Origin: Microbacterium profundi
GTDB taxonomy: Bacteria; Actinomycetota; Actinomycetes; Actinomycetales; Microbacteriaceae
NCBI RefSeq assembly: GCF_000763375.1
Contig: NZ_JPSY01000001.1
Coordinates: forward strand, 1,674,001-1,738,000
Reading direction: 5' to 3'
DNA: 64,000 nt
A program made the position numbers and the translations under genes. Shown piece after piece: positions 14,250 through 22,348 of this stretch; the stretch's first letter is position 1, and the number at the start of each line of letters is the position of its first letter. The notes under the pieces were generated by a model. The model did no database searches. It saw only the letters and a list, made by a program, of their open reading frames with translations, and was not told the DNA's origin.

Positions 14250-15650
14250 GTGTCTCTTCCCGCCCTCTCGTCCGAGCAGCAGGAGCTGTATCGGCTCATC
14301 GAGGACACCAGGGAGCATGTCTTCATCACCGGCCGTGCTGGTACGGGCAAGTCGACGCTGCTGCAGTACTTCGCCTGGAACACCGAGAAGCAGATCGCGA
14401 TCTGCGCGCCGACCGGTGTCGCGGCGCTGAACGTCGAGGGGCAGACGATCCACTCGCTCTTCCGCCTGCCGATCGGTCTCATCGCCGAGAGCGAGATCGA
14501 GCAGAACGACGCCACCCGCCGCATCCTCAACGCCATCGACACGCTCGTGATCGACGAGATCTCGATGGTCAACGCCGACCTCATGGACGGCATGGACCGC
14601 GCGCTGCGGCAGGCGAGAGGCCGGCGAGCCGAGCCGTTCGGGGGCGTGCAGGTGGTCATGTTCGGCGACCCGTACCAGCTTGCCCCCGTGCCGCCGCGCG
14701 GCGATGAGCTGCGCTACGTGCAGGATCACTACCGCTCGTTCTGGTTCTTCGACGCGAAGGTGTGGGCCGGGGCGACGATGGGCGAATCCGACGGACTCAT
14801 CGATCTCGGCAGACATGGCGCCGAGCTGCACGTGCGCGAGCTGGTGCAGATCCACCGGCAGTCCGATGACGGCTTCAAGGCGATGCTGAACGCCGTGCGC
14901 TACGGGCGGGTGACGGCGGAGATCGCCGGCGTCCTGAACGAGCAGGGTGCGCGCACACCTCCCGAGCCCGAACCCGGCGAGGTGCCGATGATCACGCTCG
15001 CCACCCGCAACGACATCGTCAACAACATCAACCGACGCCATCTCGCGGCGCTCGCCGGCAAGGAGCAGACAGCGCGGGCCGAGATCAACGGCGACTTCGG
15101 GCGCGGAGATTCCTCTTATCCTGCGGATGCCGAGCTCAAGCTCAAGATCGGTGCGCAGGTCATGTTCCTGCGCAATGACGTCTCCATGGGCGGCGAGCCG
15201 CCGCGCTGGGTGAACGGCACGATCGGCACGGTGAAGCGCATCCTCGGTGGATCGGTGCGCGTGGAGATCGACGGCGAGAACGTCGATGTCGAGCCGGCCG
15301 TGTGGGAGAGGTTCCGCTACTCCTACGATCAGAACACCAAGACGCTCAGCCGCGACGTGATCGCAGAGTTCCTGCAGTTCCCGCTGCGGCTGGCCTGGGC
15401 GGTCACGATCCACAAATCCCAGGGAAAGACCTACGATCGGGCGGTCATCGACCTCGGCGGCGGAGCGTTCGCACCAGGGCAGACCTATGTGGCGCTCTCG
15501 CGCCTGACCTCACTCGACGGCCTCTACCTCTCCAGGCCGCTGCGTCCGAGCGACATCAGGGTCGATGAGGATGTGCGCCGCTTCATGCGGGAAGCGTGGG
15601 AGCGGGCGTCTACGCCCGCCCTTCGACAGGCTCAGGGACCGAACGCCTAA
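14250..15650 (+). CDS. Pif1-like SF1B DNA helicase
   Basis: ATP-dependent helicase (466 aa from GTG 14250). Walker A GRAGTGKST lies near residue 32, Walker B VIDEISM, then GDPYQLAPV (motif III), a UvrD-like C-terminal motif TIHKSQGKTYD, and YVALSRLTSLDGLYL (motif VI). Bacterial homologues unwind recombination or G-quadruplex structures; the role here is inferred. GTG 14250 is preferred because TACCAT (14237-14242) sits 8 nt before it. ATG 14241 is an in-frame alternative. The last nine codons (PALRQAQGP) derive from a family-A repeat. Confidence 0.87.
   Translation: MSLPALSSEQQELYRLIEDTREHVFITGRAGTGKSTLLQYFAWNTEKQIAICAPTGVAALNVEGQTIHSLFRLPIGLIAESEIEQNDATRRILNAIDTLVIDEISMVNADLMDGMDRALRQARGRRAEPFGGVQVVMFGDPYQLAPVPPRGDELRYVQDHYRSFWFFDAKVWAGATMGESDGLIDLGRHGAELHVRELVQIHRQSDDGFKAMLNAVRYGRVTAEIAGVLNEQGARTPPEPEPGEVPMITLATRNDIVNNINRRHLAALAGKEQTARAEINGDFGRGDSSYPADAELKLKIGAQVMFLRNDVSMGGEPPRWVNGTIGTVKRILGGSVRVEIDGENVDVEPAVWERFRYSYDQNTKTLSRDVIAEFLQFPLRLAWAVTIHKSQGKTYDRAVIDLGGGAFAPGQTYVALSRLTSLDGLYLSRPLRPSDIRVDEDVRRFMREAWERASTPALRQAQGPNA
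15619..15637. repeat. Family-A repeat inside the helicase C-terminus
   Basis: CCCTTCGACAGGCTCAGGG is read in frame as the C-terminal tail of the Pif1-like helicase (PALRQAQG), a few codons before the stop. The tail is outside the conserved helicase motifs. Confidence 0.85.
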
Positions 15651-16294
15651 GCTGCGACGCGCACCCTGTCGAGATCTTCGAACAGCTCGGTGTTGAACCT
15701 GTATGCCAGCAGCACTTCGTCGATCACGCGCTCGCGCTCCGCTGCGTCCCAAGGCGCGGCATCCAGTTGTTCGCGGTAGACGTCCTTGAAGGCGTTGGGA
15801 TCGGCGATGTCGTCGAACAGGTAGAAGCCGACGCCGTTCGTCTCGAAGCCGAACCGGCGCTGCATGACGCGCCCGATGAAGATGCCGCCGGAGAGGTCGC
15901 CGAGGTAGCGCGTGTAATGATGGGCGACGAAGCCGCCCACCCAGGTCGCTCCGACCTCGTTGATGCGGTCGACGTAGCGCTGTGTCGTCGGCAGTGGCGT
16001 GATGCTGCCCCGCCAGTCCGGGCCGATGAGGAACTCGAGATCGGCCTCGAGGGCGGGAAGGCGAGTCAGCTTGTCGCTGATGAACACCGCGGCGACCGGA
16101 TCCTTGCGCATCCGCTCACCGGCGGCTTCCAGGGCCTCGTAGATGAAGAAGTGCTGCGTGACGAGGGCTGCGTAGTCCTCACGCGAGCCTTCGCCTTTGA
16201 GCAGGTCGGACATGAACCCGGCGTGCTCGCTGCGCGAGTGCGAACTCGAGGAGCGCTCGCGCAGGGCGGCGGAGAAGGAAAGGATTTCAGCCAT
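15647..16294 (-). CDS. hmuO: Heme oxygenase (biliverdin-producing)
   Basis: HmuO-type heme oxygenase (215 aa) that opens heme to biliverdin, CO and Fe2+ for iron acquisition. It shows an N-terminal helix with the probable proximal His (SSSSHSRSEHAGF), the FIYEALEAA segment and the distal-helix motif GDLSGG. The length is standard. An imperfect DtxR/IdeR box overlaps a leaderless promoter (TACACT on the minus strand, 16306-16301, 7 nt before the ATG). The stop overlaps the convergent helicase stop by 4 bp. Confidence 0.94.
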   Translation of the reverse strand: MAEILSFSAALRERSSSSHSRSEHAGFMSDLLKGEGSREDYAALVTQHFFIYEALEAAGERMRKDPVAAVFISDKLTRLPALEADLEFLIGPDWRGSITPLPTTQRYVDRINEVGATWVGGFVAHHYTRYLGDLSGGIFIGRVMQRRFGFETNGVGFYLFDDIADPNAFKDVYREQLDAAPWDAAERERVIDEVLLAYRFNTELFEDLDRVRVAA

Positions 16295-16303
16295 GCCCTC
16301 AGT

Positions 16304-16321
16304 GTAAGGGCAACCTAACCT
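16304..16321 (-). promoter_or_regulatory. DtxR/IdeR-type iron box at the heme oxygenase promoter
   Basis: On the minus strand the sequence reads AGGTTAGGTTGCCCTTAC. TTAGGTTGCCCT matches most of the left half of the DtxR consensus (TTAGGTTAGSCTAACCTAA); the right half is degenerate. It overlaps the -10 box of hmuO, so iron-dependent repression is expected. Confidence 0.65.
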
Positions 16322-16338
16322 GCAGAGGAAGCCCTCGA

Positions 16339-16515
16339 CCCTTCGACAGGCTCAGGGATCGACAGGCTCAGGGATCGACAGGCTCAGGGTCGACAGCCTC
16401 GCTCGCTGAGCCTGTCGAAGCGTCGGCGCAGAAGACCCTTCGACAGGCTCAGGGGTCGACAGGCTCAGGGGTCGACAGGCTCAGGGGTCGACAGGCTCGC
16501 TCAGGGGTCGACAGG
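16339..16515. repeat. Array of family-A repeats
   Basis: About nine degenerate copies of TCGACAGGCTCAGGG in direct orientation, with one inverted copy (GAGCCTGTCGAAG around 16408-16422), fill the gap between hmuO and the DUF2470 gene. The first is the complete form CCCTTCGACAGGCTCAGGG at 16339. Copies differ in spacing (15-18 bp). No gene was found here. Confidence 0.85.
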
Positions 16516-16827
16516 CTAGTGCGGCCGTGGCTCGATGCCGAGCCTCTCGCACGCGGCGTCGTAGAGCGCCACGACCTCCCGGCGCACGGCCGGCCGCTCG
16601 GAGATCTCGCCGCCCGGCCACGGGACACGAAGCTCTTCCGGGATGCCGGCGCGGGTGATCTGCCAGACGCCGCCGTAGCCGTCGAGGTCGGTCATCACGG
16701 CATTCGTGATCTCGACATCGGATGCCGAGGTGTTGGCGCGCGCGATGAGCATGTTGTCGTCGGCGTGGTCGACGTTCATGTGGTGGAGGATCGCCGCGAC
16801 GACGTCGGATTCGAAGATGTGAGGCAC
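16516..16827 (-). CDS. DUF2470 domain protein
   Basis: Small cytoplasmic protein (103 aa) consisting of one DUF2470 domain, the C-terminal domain of HugZ-like heme-utilisation proteins. The conserved HHMNVDHADDN motif (about residues 13-23) and TDLDGYG are visible. The start is GTG 16827: a minus-strand -10 box TACAGT (16839-16834) ends 7 nt before it. It lies beside heme oxygenase on the same strand, which supports a role in heme or iron handling. A much longer antisense reading frame runs through it and is not considered a gene. Confidence 0.82.
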   Translation of the reverse strand: MPHIFESDVVAAILHHMNVDHADDNMLIARANTSASDVEITNAVMTDLDGYGGVWQITRAGIPEELRVPWPGGEISERPAVRREVVALYDAACERLGIEPRPH

Positions 16828-16926
16828 GTCATCACTGTACGTCTCCTCGGAGGGACGGCGCCGGATGATGGGTTTCAGGTTGTGCGCTTTAGACTCGGGA
16901 GCATAGATCTTCCGGGAGCCACCTTC

Positions 16927-18210
16927 ATGCACCTTCTCTCGTCGCGCCGCTGGCGTGCCGCCGCCGCAGGCGCCGCTGCGCTCGCGCTCGTCCTGACCGG
17001 CTGCTCGTCCGAGGATTCCTTCTCCTACACGCCGCCCGAACAGGTCGATGCCGCCCTTCCGGATGACACAGCAGCCCAGCTTCAGGCCGCCGTCGAGAAC
17101 GCGATGGTCGCGACCGGCTCGACCGGGGCGATCGTCGGGGTGTGGGTGCCGTGGAGCGGCACCTGGGTCACCGGCCTCGGTACCCAGACAGTCGAGGACC
17201 AGTCCGAGATCACGACCGACATGACCTTCCGCATCGCCGATGTCACGCGAATGATGACCTGTGATGTCCTGTACGGCCTCGTGGATGACGATGTCGTCGA
17301 ACTCGACGCGTCGGTCCCCGAGTACGTGTCCGGAGTCGCCCAGATGGAGGACGTGACTCTGCTCGACCTCTGCAACGGCACCAGCGGCGCAGGCTCGTCC
17401 GAGACAGCGGTCAAGGGGATGTGGCTCAACACGCCGGAGCGCGTGTGGCCGGCGCTGGAGCTGGCGTCGTTCGGCCTCGGTCTGGACGCCGTGGAGCCGC
17501 GAACGACCTATCGTGATTCGGATGCCGGCTACCTTCTGCTCGGACTCGCCCTGGAGCGGGCCTCCGGCAAGAGCGCTTCCCAGCTCATCGCCGAGTACGT
17601 GACGCAGCCGCTGGAGCTCGCCGGGACCTCTCTCCCCGGCCCGACGGCGGCACCCCCAGGCGACGTCGCGCTCAGCGGCACCTATCTGCCCGCAATCGAG
17701 GGCGGCTACGACTGCGCTGCGCGCTCCGACATCACGACACTCTCCTCGAGCACCGGGTTCACCGATTCCGGCGCCGTCTCCACGATCGATGACCTCGGCC
17801 GGTACGTACAGGCGACGGCGCGACAGGGACTGCGCGACGAAGGAGCCAAGCCGGCCCGCTTCTCGGCCCCCCTCCCTGCGTACGCGGGTGCTCCCTCGTG
17901 GTATCAGGCGACGGGCGGCGCTTACCTCGTCGGTCCTCTGATCGGTCAGCACGGATGGACCCCCGGCTATGCGACTGCCGCATACTCCGACCCGACGACC
18001 GGGTTCACCGTCGCCGTCGTGCTGAACAACTCGACGGGGGGCGGCTCGCCCGCTGCGTATCTCGCCTGGGAGCTCGCGGCCATCGCCTCGAAGGCGCCGG
18101 CGGCGAGCGGCCAGACGGCGCCCGAGTTCGGGTTGCCCTTCACTGCCGAGCAGTACCGCCAGGCGATCACCGACTCCGCCGTCTGCGCCACGCCGCCGCC
18201 CGCCGAGTAG
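16927..18210 (+). CDS. Beta-lactamase-fold (class C/serine hydrolase family) lipoprotein, catalytic residues missing
   Basis: Secreted lipoprotein (427 aa) with lipobox LTGC (Cys26) and a serine beta-lactamase-like domain of family PF00144. At the usual SxxK position the sequence is D105-VT-R108 (FRIADVTRMM). At the YSN position it is DSD (residues 197-199, followed by AGYLLLG). The usual HTSG reads NGTSG. The C-terminal GQHGWTPGY motif is recognisable. The fold is therefore kept, but nucleophile, general base and Tyr are all replaced. It is probably a binding or structural pseudoenzyme rather than a peptidase. ATG 16927 begins the signal peptide. Confidence 0.85.
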   Translation: MHLLSSRRWRAAAAGAAALALVLTGCSSEDSFSYTPPEQVDAALPDDTAAQLQAAVENAMVATGSTGAIVGVWVPWSGTWVTGLGTQTVEDQSEITTDMTFRIADVTRMMTCDVLYGLVDDDVVELDASVPEYVSGVAQMEDVTLLDLCNGTSGAGSSETAVKGMWLNTPERVWPALELASFGLGLDAVEPRTTYRDSDAGYLLLGLALERASGKSASQLIAEYVTQPLELAGTSLPGPTAAPPGDVALSGTYLPAIEGGYDCAARSDITTLSSSTGFTDSGAVSTIDDLGRYVQATARQGLRDEGAKPARFSAPLPAYAGAPSWYQATGGAYLVGPLIGQHGWTPGYATAAYSDPTTGFTVAVVLNNSTGGGSPAAYLAWELAAIASKAPAASGQTAPEFGLPFTAEQYRQAITDSAVCATPPPAE

Positions 18211-18240
18211 TCGTCGCGGTGTCACGTTTAGTGTGGGGGC

Positions 18241-19095
18241 ATGCACCAGACGGAGAAGTCTGACCGCGTCCGCCGCATCATCGTCGCACTGACTGTCGCC
18301 GGAGCGGTCGTCGCCGCGGTCTTCGGCTCGGGTCTGCTGGGCGGAACGCCCATGCCGGAAGCGGCGGGCGGTGCGTTCGCCGCAGATGCCACAGTGCTCG
18401 CCCCAGCCGGGATCGCGTTCGCGATCTGGTCCGTGATCTACCTCGCTCTGGTGGCGTACGCGCTCTGGCAGCTGGTTCCGTCCCAAGCGGCGAAGCCGCT
18501 TCATCGCGCGGTCGGCTACGGCGTCGCAGCATCCGCTCTTCTGAACGCCGTGTGGCTCATGTGCGTGCAGGCGTGGCGTATTGCGGAGTCGTTCGTGATC
18601 ATCGTGATCCTGCTCGGCGTGCTGCTGGTGACGTTCGTCCGGGTCTGTCGCCGGCCACGTCGCGGCACGATCGCGGAGATCGTGCTCGTCGACGGGACGA
18701 TCGGTCTTTACCTGGGGTGGGTGACGGTCGCGGCGGCGGCGAACCTCGCCGCCTGGCTCGCCGCCGTCGGGATGGATGCGTGGGTGCAGGCCCCCGGGGT
18801 GCCCGGAGTGCTCACGCTGATCGTCGCCGGTCTCATCGCCCTGTTCACGGCCTGGCGCGGCGGGCGCTGGGCGCCGGCAGTCGCCACGGCATGGGGTCTC
18901 GTGTGGATCGCGGTCGGACGATGGTCCGAAGATCCGGCGGCACCGGGCGTCGCTGCCACCGCCGTCGTGCTGGCGGTCGTGGTGCTGGGGGTGACGGCGT
19001 GGCGGTTCCGTGCACGCACGACGCGTACTGCCGAGAAGGCCGGCATCCACGGGGATGGACTTCGGGGGGCTCGGCGCGGCACAGTTGATCAGTGA
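18241..19095 (+). CDS. TspO/MBR-like tryptophan-rich membrane protein
   Basis: Polytopic membrane protein (284 aa) with about eight hydrophobic segments. The LAPAGIAFAIWSVIYLALVAYALWQ region resembles tryptophan-rich sensory (TspO/MBR) proteins, although it is longer than classical five-helix TspO. Proteins of this family bind porphyrins in some bacteria. The nearby heme-catabolism genes are consistent with that, but the function here is unproven. The -10 box TAGTGT (18229-18234) is 7 nt from the ATG. The stop overlaps the next start (GTGA). Confidence 0.72.
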   Translation: MHQTEKSDRVRRIIVALTVAGAVVAAVFGSGLLGGTPMPEAAGGAFAADATVLAPAGIAFAIWSVIYLALVAYALWQLVPSQAAKPLHRAVGYGVAASALLNAVWLMCVQAWRIAESFVIIVILLGVLLVTFVRVCRRPRRGTIAEIVLVDGTIGLYLGWVTVAAAANLAAWLAAVGMDAWVQAPGVPGVLTLIVAGLIALFTAWRGGRWAPAVATAWGLVWIAVGRWSEDPAAPGVAATAVVLAVVVLGVTAWRFRARTTRTAEKAGIHGDGLRGARRGTVDQ

Positions 19096-21644
19096 CCACC
19101 TCCGCGCACTCTCGCCTCGTCCGCACCCCGCTCGCCGTCGGGTGGCAGGTGCATGCGGCATCCGGTCCCGCCGAGGTCGGCGCTGATCCGATTCCCGCGA
19201 CGGTGCCGGGAGTGGTGCACCTCGATCTGCTGCGCGCCGGGCTCATTCCCGACCCCTATCTCGACGACAACGAGTCGGCGCTCGCCTGGATCGGCCTGGT
19301 CGACTGGACCTACCGCACGACCATCTCGCTGTCGGACGAGGCGCTGCGGGCATCCGCGCGGCATGATCTCGTCTTCGACGGGCTCGACACTGTCGCGACG
19401 ATCACGCTCAACGACCAGGTGATCGCCGAGGTCGCGAACCAGCACCGTTCCTACCGCTTCGACGTCACCCGTGTCCTGACCGCGGGAGACAACGAGCTCA
19501 CCGTCGCGTTCCGCAGTCCGGTGAAGTACGCGAACGCGCAGAGCATCGCCCTCGGCGTGCGCCCGCGCCCGTACCCGCTGCCGTACGACGCGATCCGCAA
19601 GTCGGCGTGCAGCTTCGGATGGGACTGGGGCATCGCGACGTACACGAGCGGCATCTGGCGCGAGGCGCGTCTGGAATCGTGGTCGGATGCGCGGCTCGCG
19701 CAGGTGAGCCTGCACGCGCAGCCCGAGGGCTCCGGCGGCGTGCTCTGGGTGCACGCGGCGCTGGAGCGCGCAGCATCCGTCCCGCTGTCGGTCACGGTAC
19801 GCATCGGTGACGTGACGGAGGTCATCGAGATCGCAGCGGATGCCGAGCATGTGCAGGCCGGCGTGCGATTGGACGCCGTCGAGCGATGGTGGCCGACGGG
19901 ATACGGCGAGCCGGTGCTGTACGACGTCGAGGTCTCGCTGTCCTCGGAAGACACGGTGCTCGATGAGGCGTCGCGCCGGGTCGGCTTCCGTGACCTGCGC
20001 TGGGACACGACGCCGGATGCTGCGGGCACCCCGTTCACGCTCATCGTGAACGACCAGCCGATCTATGTGAAGGGCGTGAACTGGATTCCGGACGACGCGT
20101 TCCCGAGCCGCGTCGACCGGGACCGCTACCGTGGCCGACTGCAGCAGGCGAAGGACGCGAACCTCAACCTCATCCGCGTCTGGGGTGGGGGCATCTACGA
20201 GTCGGAGGACTTCTACGGCCTCGCCGATCAGCTCGGGCTTCTGGTCTGGCAGGACTTCCTGTTCGCGTGCGCCGCCTATGCCGAGGAGGAACCGCTGCGC
20301 TCGGAGGTCGAGGCCGAGGCGCGTGAGAGCATCGGCCGTCTCGCGCATCGGGCATCGCTCGTGCTGCTCACCGGCAACAACGAGAACACCTGGGGCTACG
20401 AGGACTGGGGCTGGAAGAGCATCCTGGACGGCAGGACCTGGGGCGCGCACTACTACTACGAGCTGCTGCCCGCACTGATCGCCGAGCTCGCACCGCACGT
20501 GCCGTATGCGCCGGGCAGCCCGTTCAGCCCCGGTGGCGGATGGGACGGAAGTGCGCAGACCGGCCCGCATCCGAACGACGAAGAGCACGGCTCGATGCAC
20601 CTGTGGGAGCAGTGGAACCGCCGTGACTGGCCCACGTACCGGGAGCACAGACCACGCTTCGTCGCGGAGTTCGGGTGGCAGGGACCGCCGACCTGGACCA
20701 CACTGACCCGTGCGATCAGCGACGATCCGCTCACCCCGGAATCGCCGGGCATGATCGTGCACCAGAAGGCGGCCGACGGCAACGCCAAGCTCACCGGCGG
20801 TCTCATCTCGCACTACCGCGTGCCGGGGGACATCGAGACGTGGCACTGGGCCATGCAGCTCAATCAGGCGAACGCGGTGACGTGCGCACTGGAGTGGTTC
20901 CGCTCGCTCGCCCCGCACAACGCGGGCGCGATCGTCTGGCAGCTCAACGACTGCTGGCCGGTCACGTCGTGGGCGGCGATCGACGGCGACGGGCGGGAGA
21001 AACCGCTGTACTTCGCATTGAAGAACGCGTTCGCGCCCCGGACGGTGTCTGTGCAGCCGGTGGATCCTGTGCAGCCGGTGGATCCTGTGCAGCCGGTGGA
21101 TCCCGCGCAGCCCGCGGATGGCGGGCTGGTCGCAGTGCTTACGAACGACGCGGCTGAACCCTGGCAGGGCGAGGTCGTCATGCGTCGCATCGGGTTCGAC
21201 GGCGCTGTTCTCGCGTCGGATGCCGTGCACGTCGAGGTCGCAGCGCGCGAGACGGTGCGCATCGACGTGCCCGCATCGCTCGCCGTAGCCGGCGATGCTG
21301 CACGAGAATTGGTGACGATCGAGGCGCTGGGCGCGCGTGGGCTGTGGTGGTTCGCCGAGCCGCGCGACAGCGCGCTGGCTGCGGCGCGGCTGTCATCCGA
21401 GGTGGAGGCTGTGGATGACCACGGCGGGTACGACGTGACGATCACGGCCGAAGGCCTGGTGCGCGATCTCACGCTCCTGGTAGACAAACTCGATCCTTCG
21501 GCCACGGTCGATCGAGGACTCGTGACGCTGCTGCCTGGTGAGCGGGCGCGGTTCCGCATCGGCGGGGCTGCTGCGTGGGTACCGGATGCGGATGCGGTGA
21601 TCAGCCACTCGGTCGCCCGCTCCGGCAATCAATTGGTGAGGTGA
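19092..21644 (+). CDS. GH2 beta-mannosidase
   Basis: Family 2 glycoside hydrolase (850 aa), expected to cleave terminal beta-mannose from manno-oligosaccharides. An N-terminal jelly-roll domain (about 1-190), an Ig-like domain, and the TIM barrel. Glu431 in NNENTW is the acid/base and Glu526 in VAEFGWQG the nucleophile. The CSFGWDWG and RVWGGGIYE motifs are typical of beta-mannosidases. No signal peptide. GTG start, overlapping the previous stop. An 18-bp tandem repeat adds a VQPVDP hinge at residues 654-677, between the barrel and the C-terminal beta domain. Confidence 0.92.
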   Translation: MTTSAHSRLVRTPLAVGWQVHAASGPAEVGADPIPATVPGVVHLDLLRAGLIPDPYLDDNESALAWIGLVDWTYRTTISLSDEALRASARHDLVFDGLDTVATITLNDQVIAEVANQHRSYRFDVTRVLTAGDNELTVAFRSPVKYANAQSIALGVRPRPYPLPYDAIRKSACSFGWDWGIATYTSGIWREARLESWSDARLAQVSLHAQPEGSGGVLWVHAALERAASVPLSVTVRIGDVTEVIEIAADAEHVQAGVRLDAVERWWPTGYGEPVLYDVEVSLSSEDTVLDEASRRVGFRDLRWDTTPDAAGTPFTLIVNDQPIYVKGVNWIPDDAFPSRVDRDRYRGRLQQAKDANLNLIRVWGGGIYESEDFYGLADQLGLLVWQDFLFACAAYAEEEPLRSEVEAEARESIGRLAHRASLVLLTGNNENTWGYEDWGWKSILDGRTWGAHYYYELLPALIAELAPHVPYAPGSPFSPGGGWDGSAQTGPHPNDEEHGSMHLWEQWNRRDWPTYREHRPRFVAEFGWQGPPTWTTLTRAISDDPLTPESPGMIVHQKAADGNAKLTGGLISHYRVPGDIETWHWAMQLNQANAVTCALEWFRSLAPHNAGAIVWQLNDCWPVTSWAAIDGDGREKPLYFALKNAFAPRTVSVQPVDPVQPVDPVQPVDPAQPADGGLVAVLTNDAAEPWQGEVVMRRIGFDGAVLASDAVHVEVAARETVRIDVPASLAVAGDAARELVTIEALGARGLWWFAEPRDSALAAARLSSEVEAVDDHGGYDVTITAEGLVRDLTLLVDKLDPSATVDRGLVTLLPGERARFRIGGAAAWVPDADAVISHSVARSGNQLVR
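21051..21122. repeat. 18-bp tandem repeat encoding a VQPVDP linker
   Basis: Three near-identical copies of GTGCAGCCGGTGGATCCT (21051-21068, 21069-21086, 21087-21104) and a degenerate fourth. They are in frame in the beta-mannosidase gene and encode a Pro-rich linker. The copy number can change without breaking the frame. Confidence 0.9.
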
Positions 21645-21701
21645 CGCACCTCTTGTCAAGGCCCTGGGTGCCGCCCGCAGGTCGCGGCTACCGTCGTGTC
21701 C

Positions 21702-22271
21702 ATGATGGCAACGACGAAAGCATCCGGTAAGCAGGACCCCGCCAGCACGCGCCGCGCGGCACGCGGAGGGACCGGTGAGAAGAGCACGCGTCGGCAGAAC
21801 GCCGAGAAGGGCTTCGTCGCATCGACGCAGCTCGGTGAGAACCTTCAGGCGGTGCTCGTCGATCTGATCGAACTCGCCATGCAGGGCAAGCAGGCGCACT
21901 GGAATGTGGTCGGTCGCAACTTCCGCGACACGCACCTCCAGCTGGACGAGATCATCGAGGCGGCGCGCGAGTTCAGCGACACGGTCGCCGAGCGGATGCG
22001 GGCGCTGCACGCGGTGCCGGACGGTCGCAGCGACGTCGTCGCGGCGACCACCACTCTCCCCGAGTATCCGCAGGGCGAGATCGACACGAGTGAGACCATC
22101 GACCTGATCACGGTCCGGCTCGAGGCGGTCGTCGGCACGATGCGCGACGTTCATGATGACGTCGACGAGGCGGATCCGACCAGCGCCGACATCCTGCACG
22201 CGATCATCGAGAAGCTCGAGCAGTTCGCCTGGATGGTCAGCGCCGAGAACCGCAAGCCCGCCACGCGCTGA
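21702..22271 (+). CDS. dps: Dps-family ferritin-like DNA-protection protein
   Basis: Dodecameric iron-storage and DNA-binding protein (189 aa). The ferroxidase signature AMQGKQAHWNVVGRNFRDTHLQLDEI covers about residues 64-89 (catalytic His, Asp and Glu). The basic N-terminal tail (about 30 residues, many Lys/Arg) probably binds DNA. ATG 21702 is chosen because the -10 box TACCGT (21689-21694) ends 8 nt before it. ATG 21705 is also possible. Convergent with pobA across a long hairpin. Confidence 0.92.
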   Translation: MMATTKASGKQDPASTRRAARGGTGEKSTRRQNAEKGFVASTQLGENLQAVLVDLIELAMQGKQAHWNVVGRNFRDTHLQLDEIIEAAREFSDTVAERMRALHAVPDGRSDVVAATTTLPEYPQGEIDTSETIDLITVRLEAVVGTMRDVHDDVDEADPTSADILHAIIEKLEQFAWMVSAENRKPATR

Positions 22272-22274
22272 CCG

Positions 22275-22341
22275 CGAGACTGCAAGACCACGCCCAAACA
22301 GCGGCGACTCGCCGCATTCTCGGCGTGGTCTTGCAGTCTCG
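22275..22341. repeat. Intergenic hairpin element with 20-bp perfect arms
   Basis: CGAGACTGCAAGACCACGCC (22275-22294) pairs perfectly with the segment at 22322-22341. The loop holds a smaller hairpin GCGGCG-ACT-CGCCGC (22301-22315). It lies between the convergent dps and pobA stops and could end transcription in both directions. It has the same architecture as the elements at 3710-3784 and 37806-37860. Confidence 0.9.
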
Positions 22342-22348
22342 GTGGGTT

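Noticed and set aside
16339..16515. CRISPR array
   Set aside because: Units are spaced by only 0-3 bp without unique spacers, and no cas genes are near.
16516..19161. 881-aa minus-strand reading frame opposite the lipoprotein, TspO-like and start of the beta-mannosidase genes
   Set aside because: It is the antisense of well-supported genes in a GC-rich genome; only its last 103 codons (DUF2470) show family similarity.
19089..21230. 713-aa minus-strand frame opposite the beta-mannosidase
   Set aside because: Arg/His-rich translation without any domain; a shadow of the GH2 gene.
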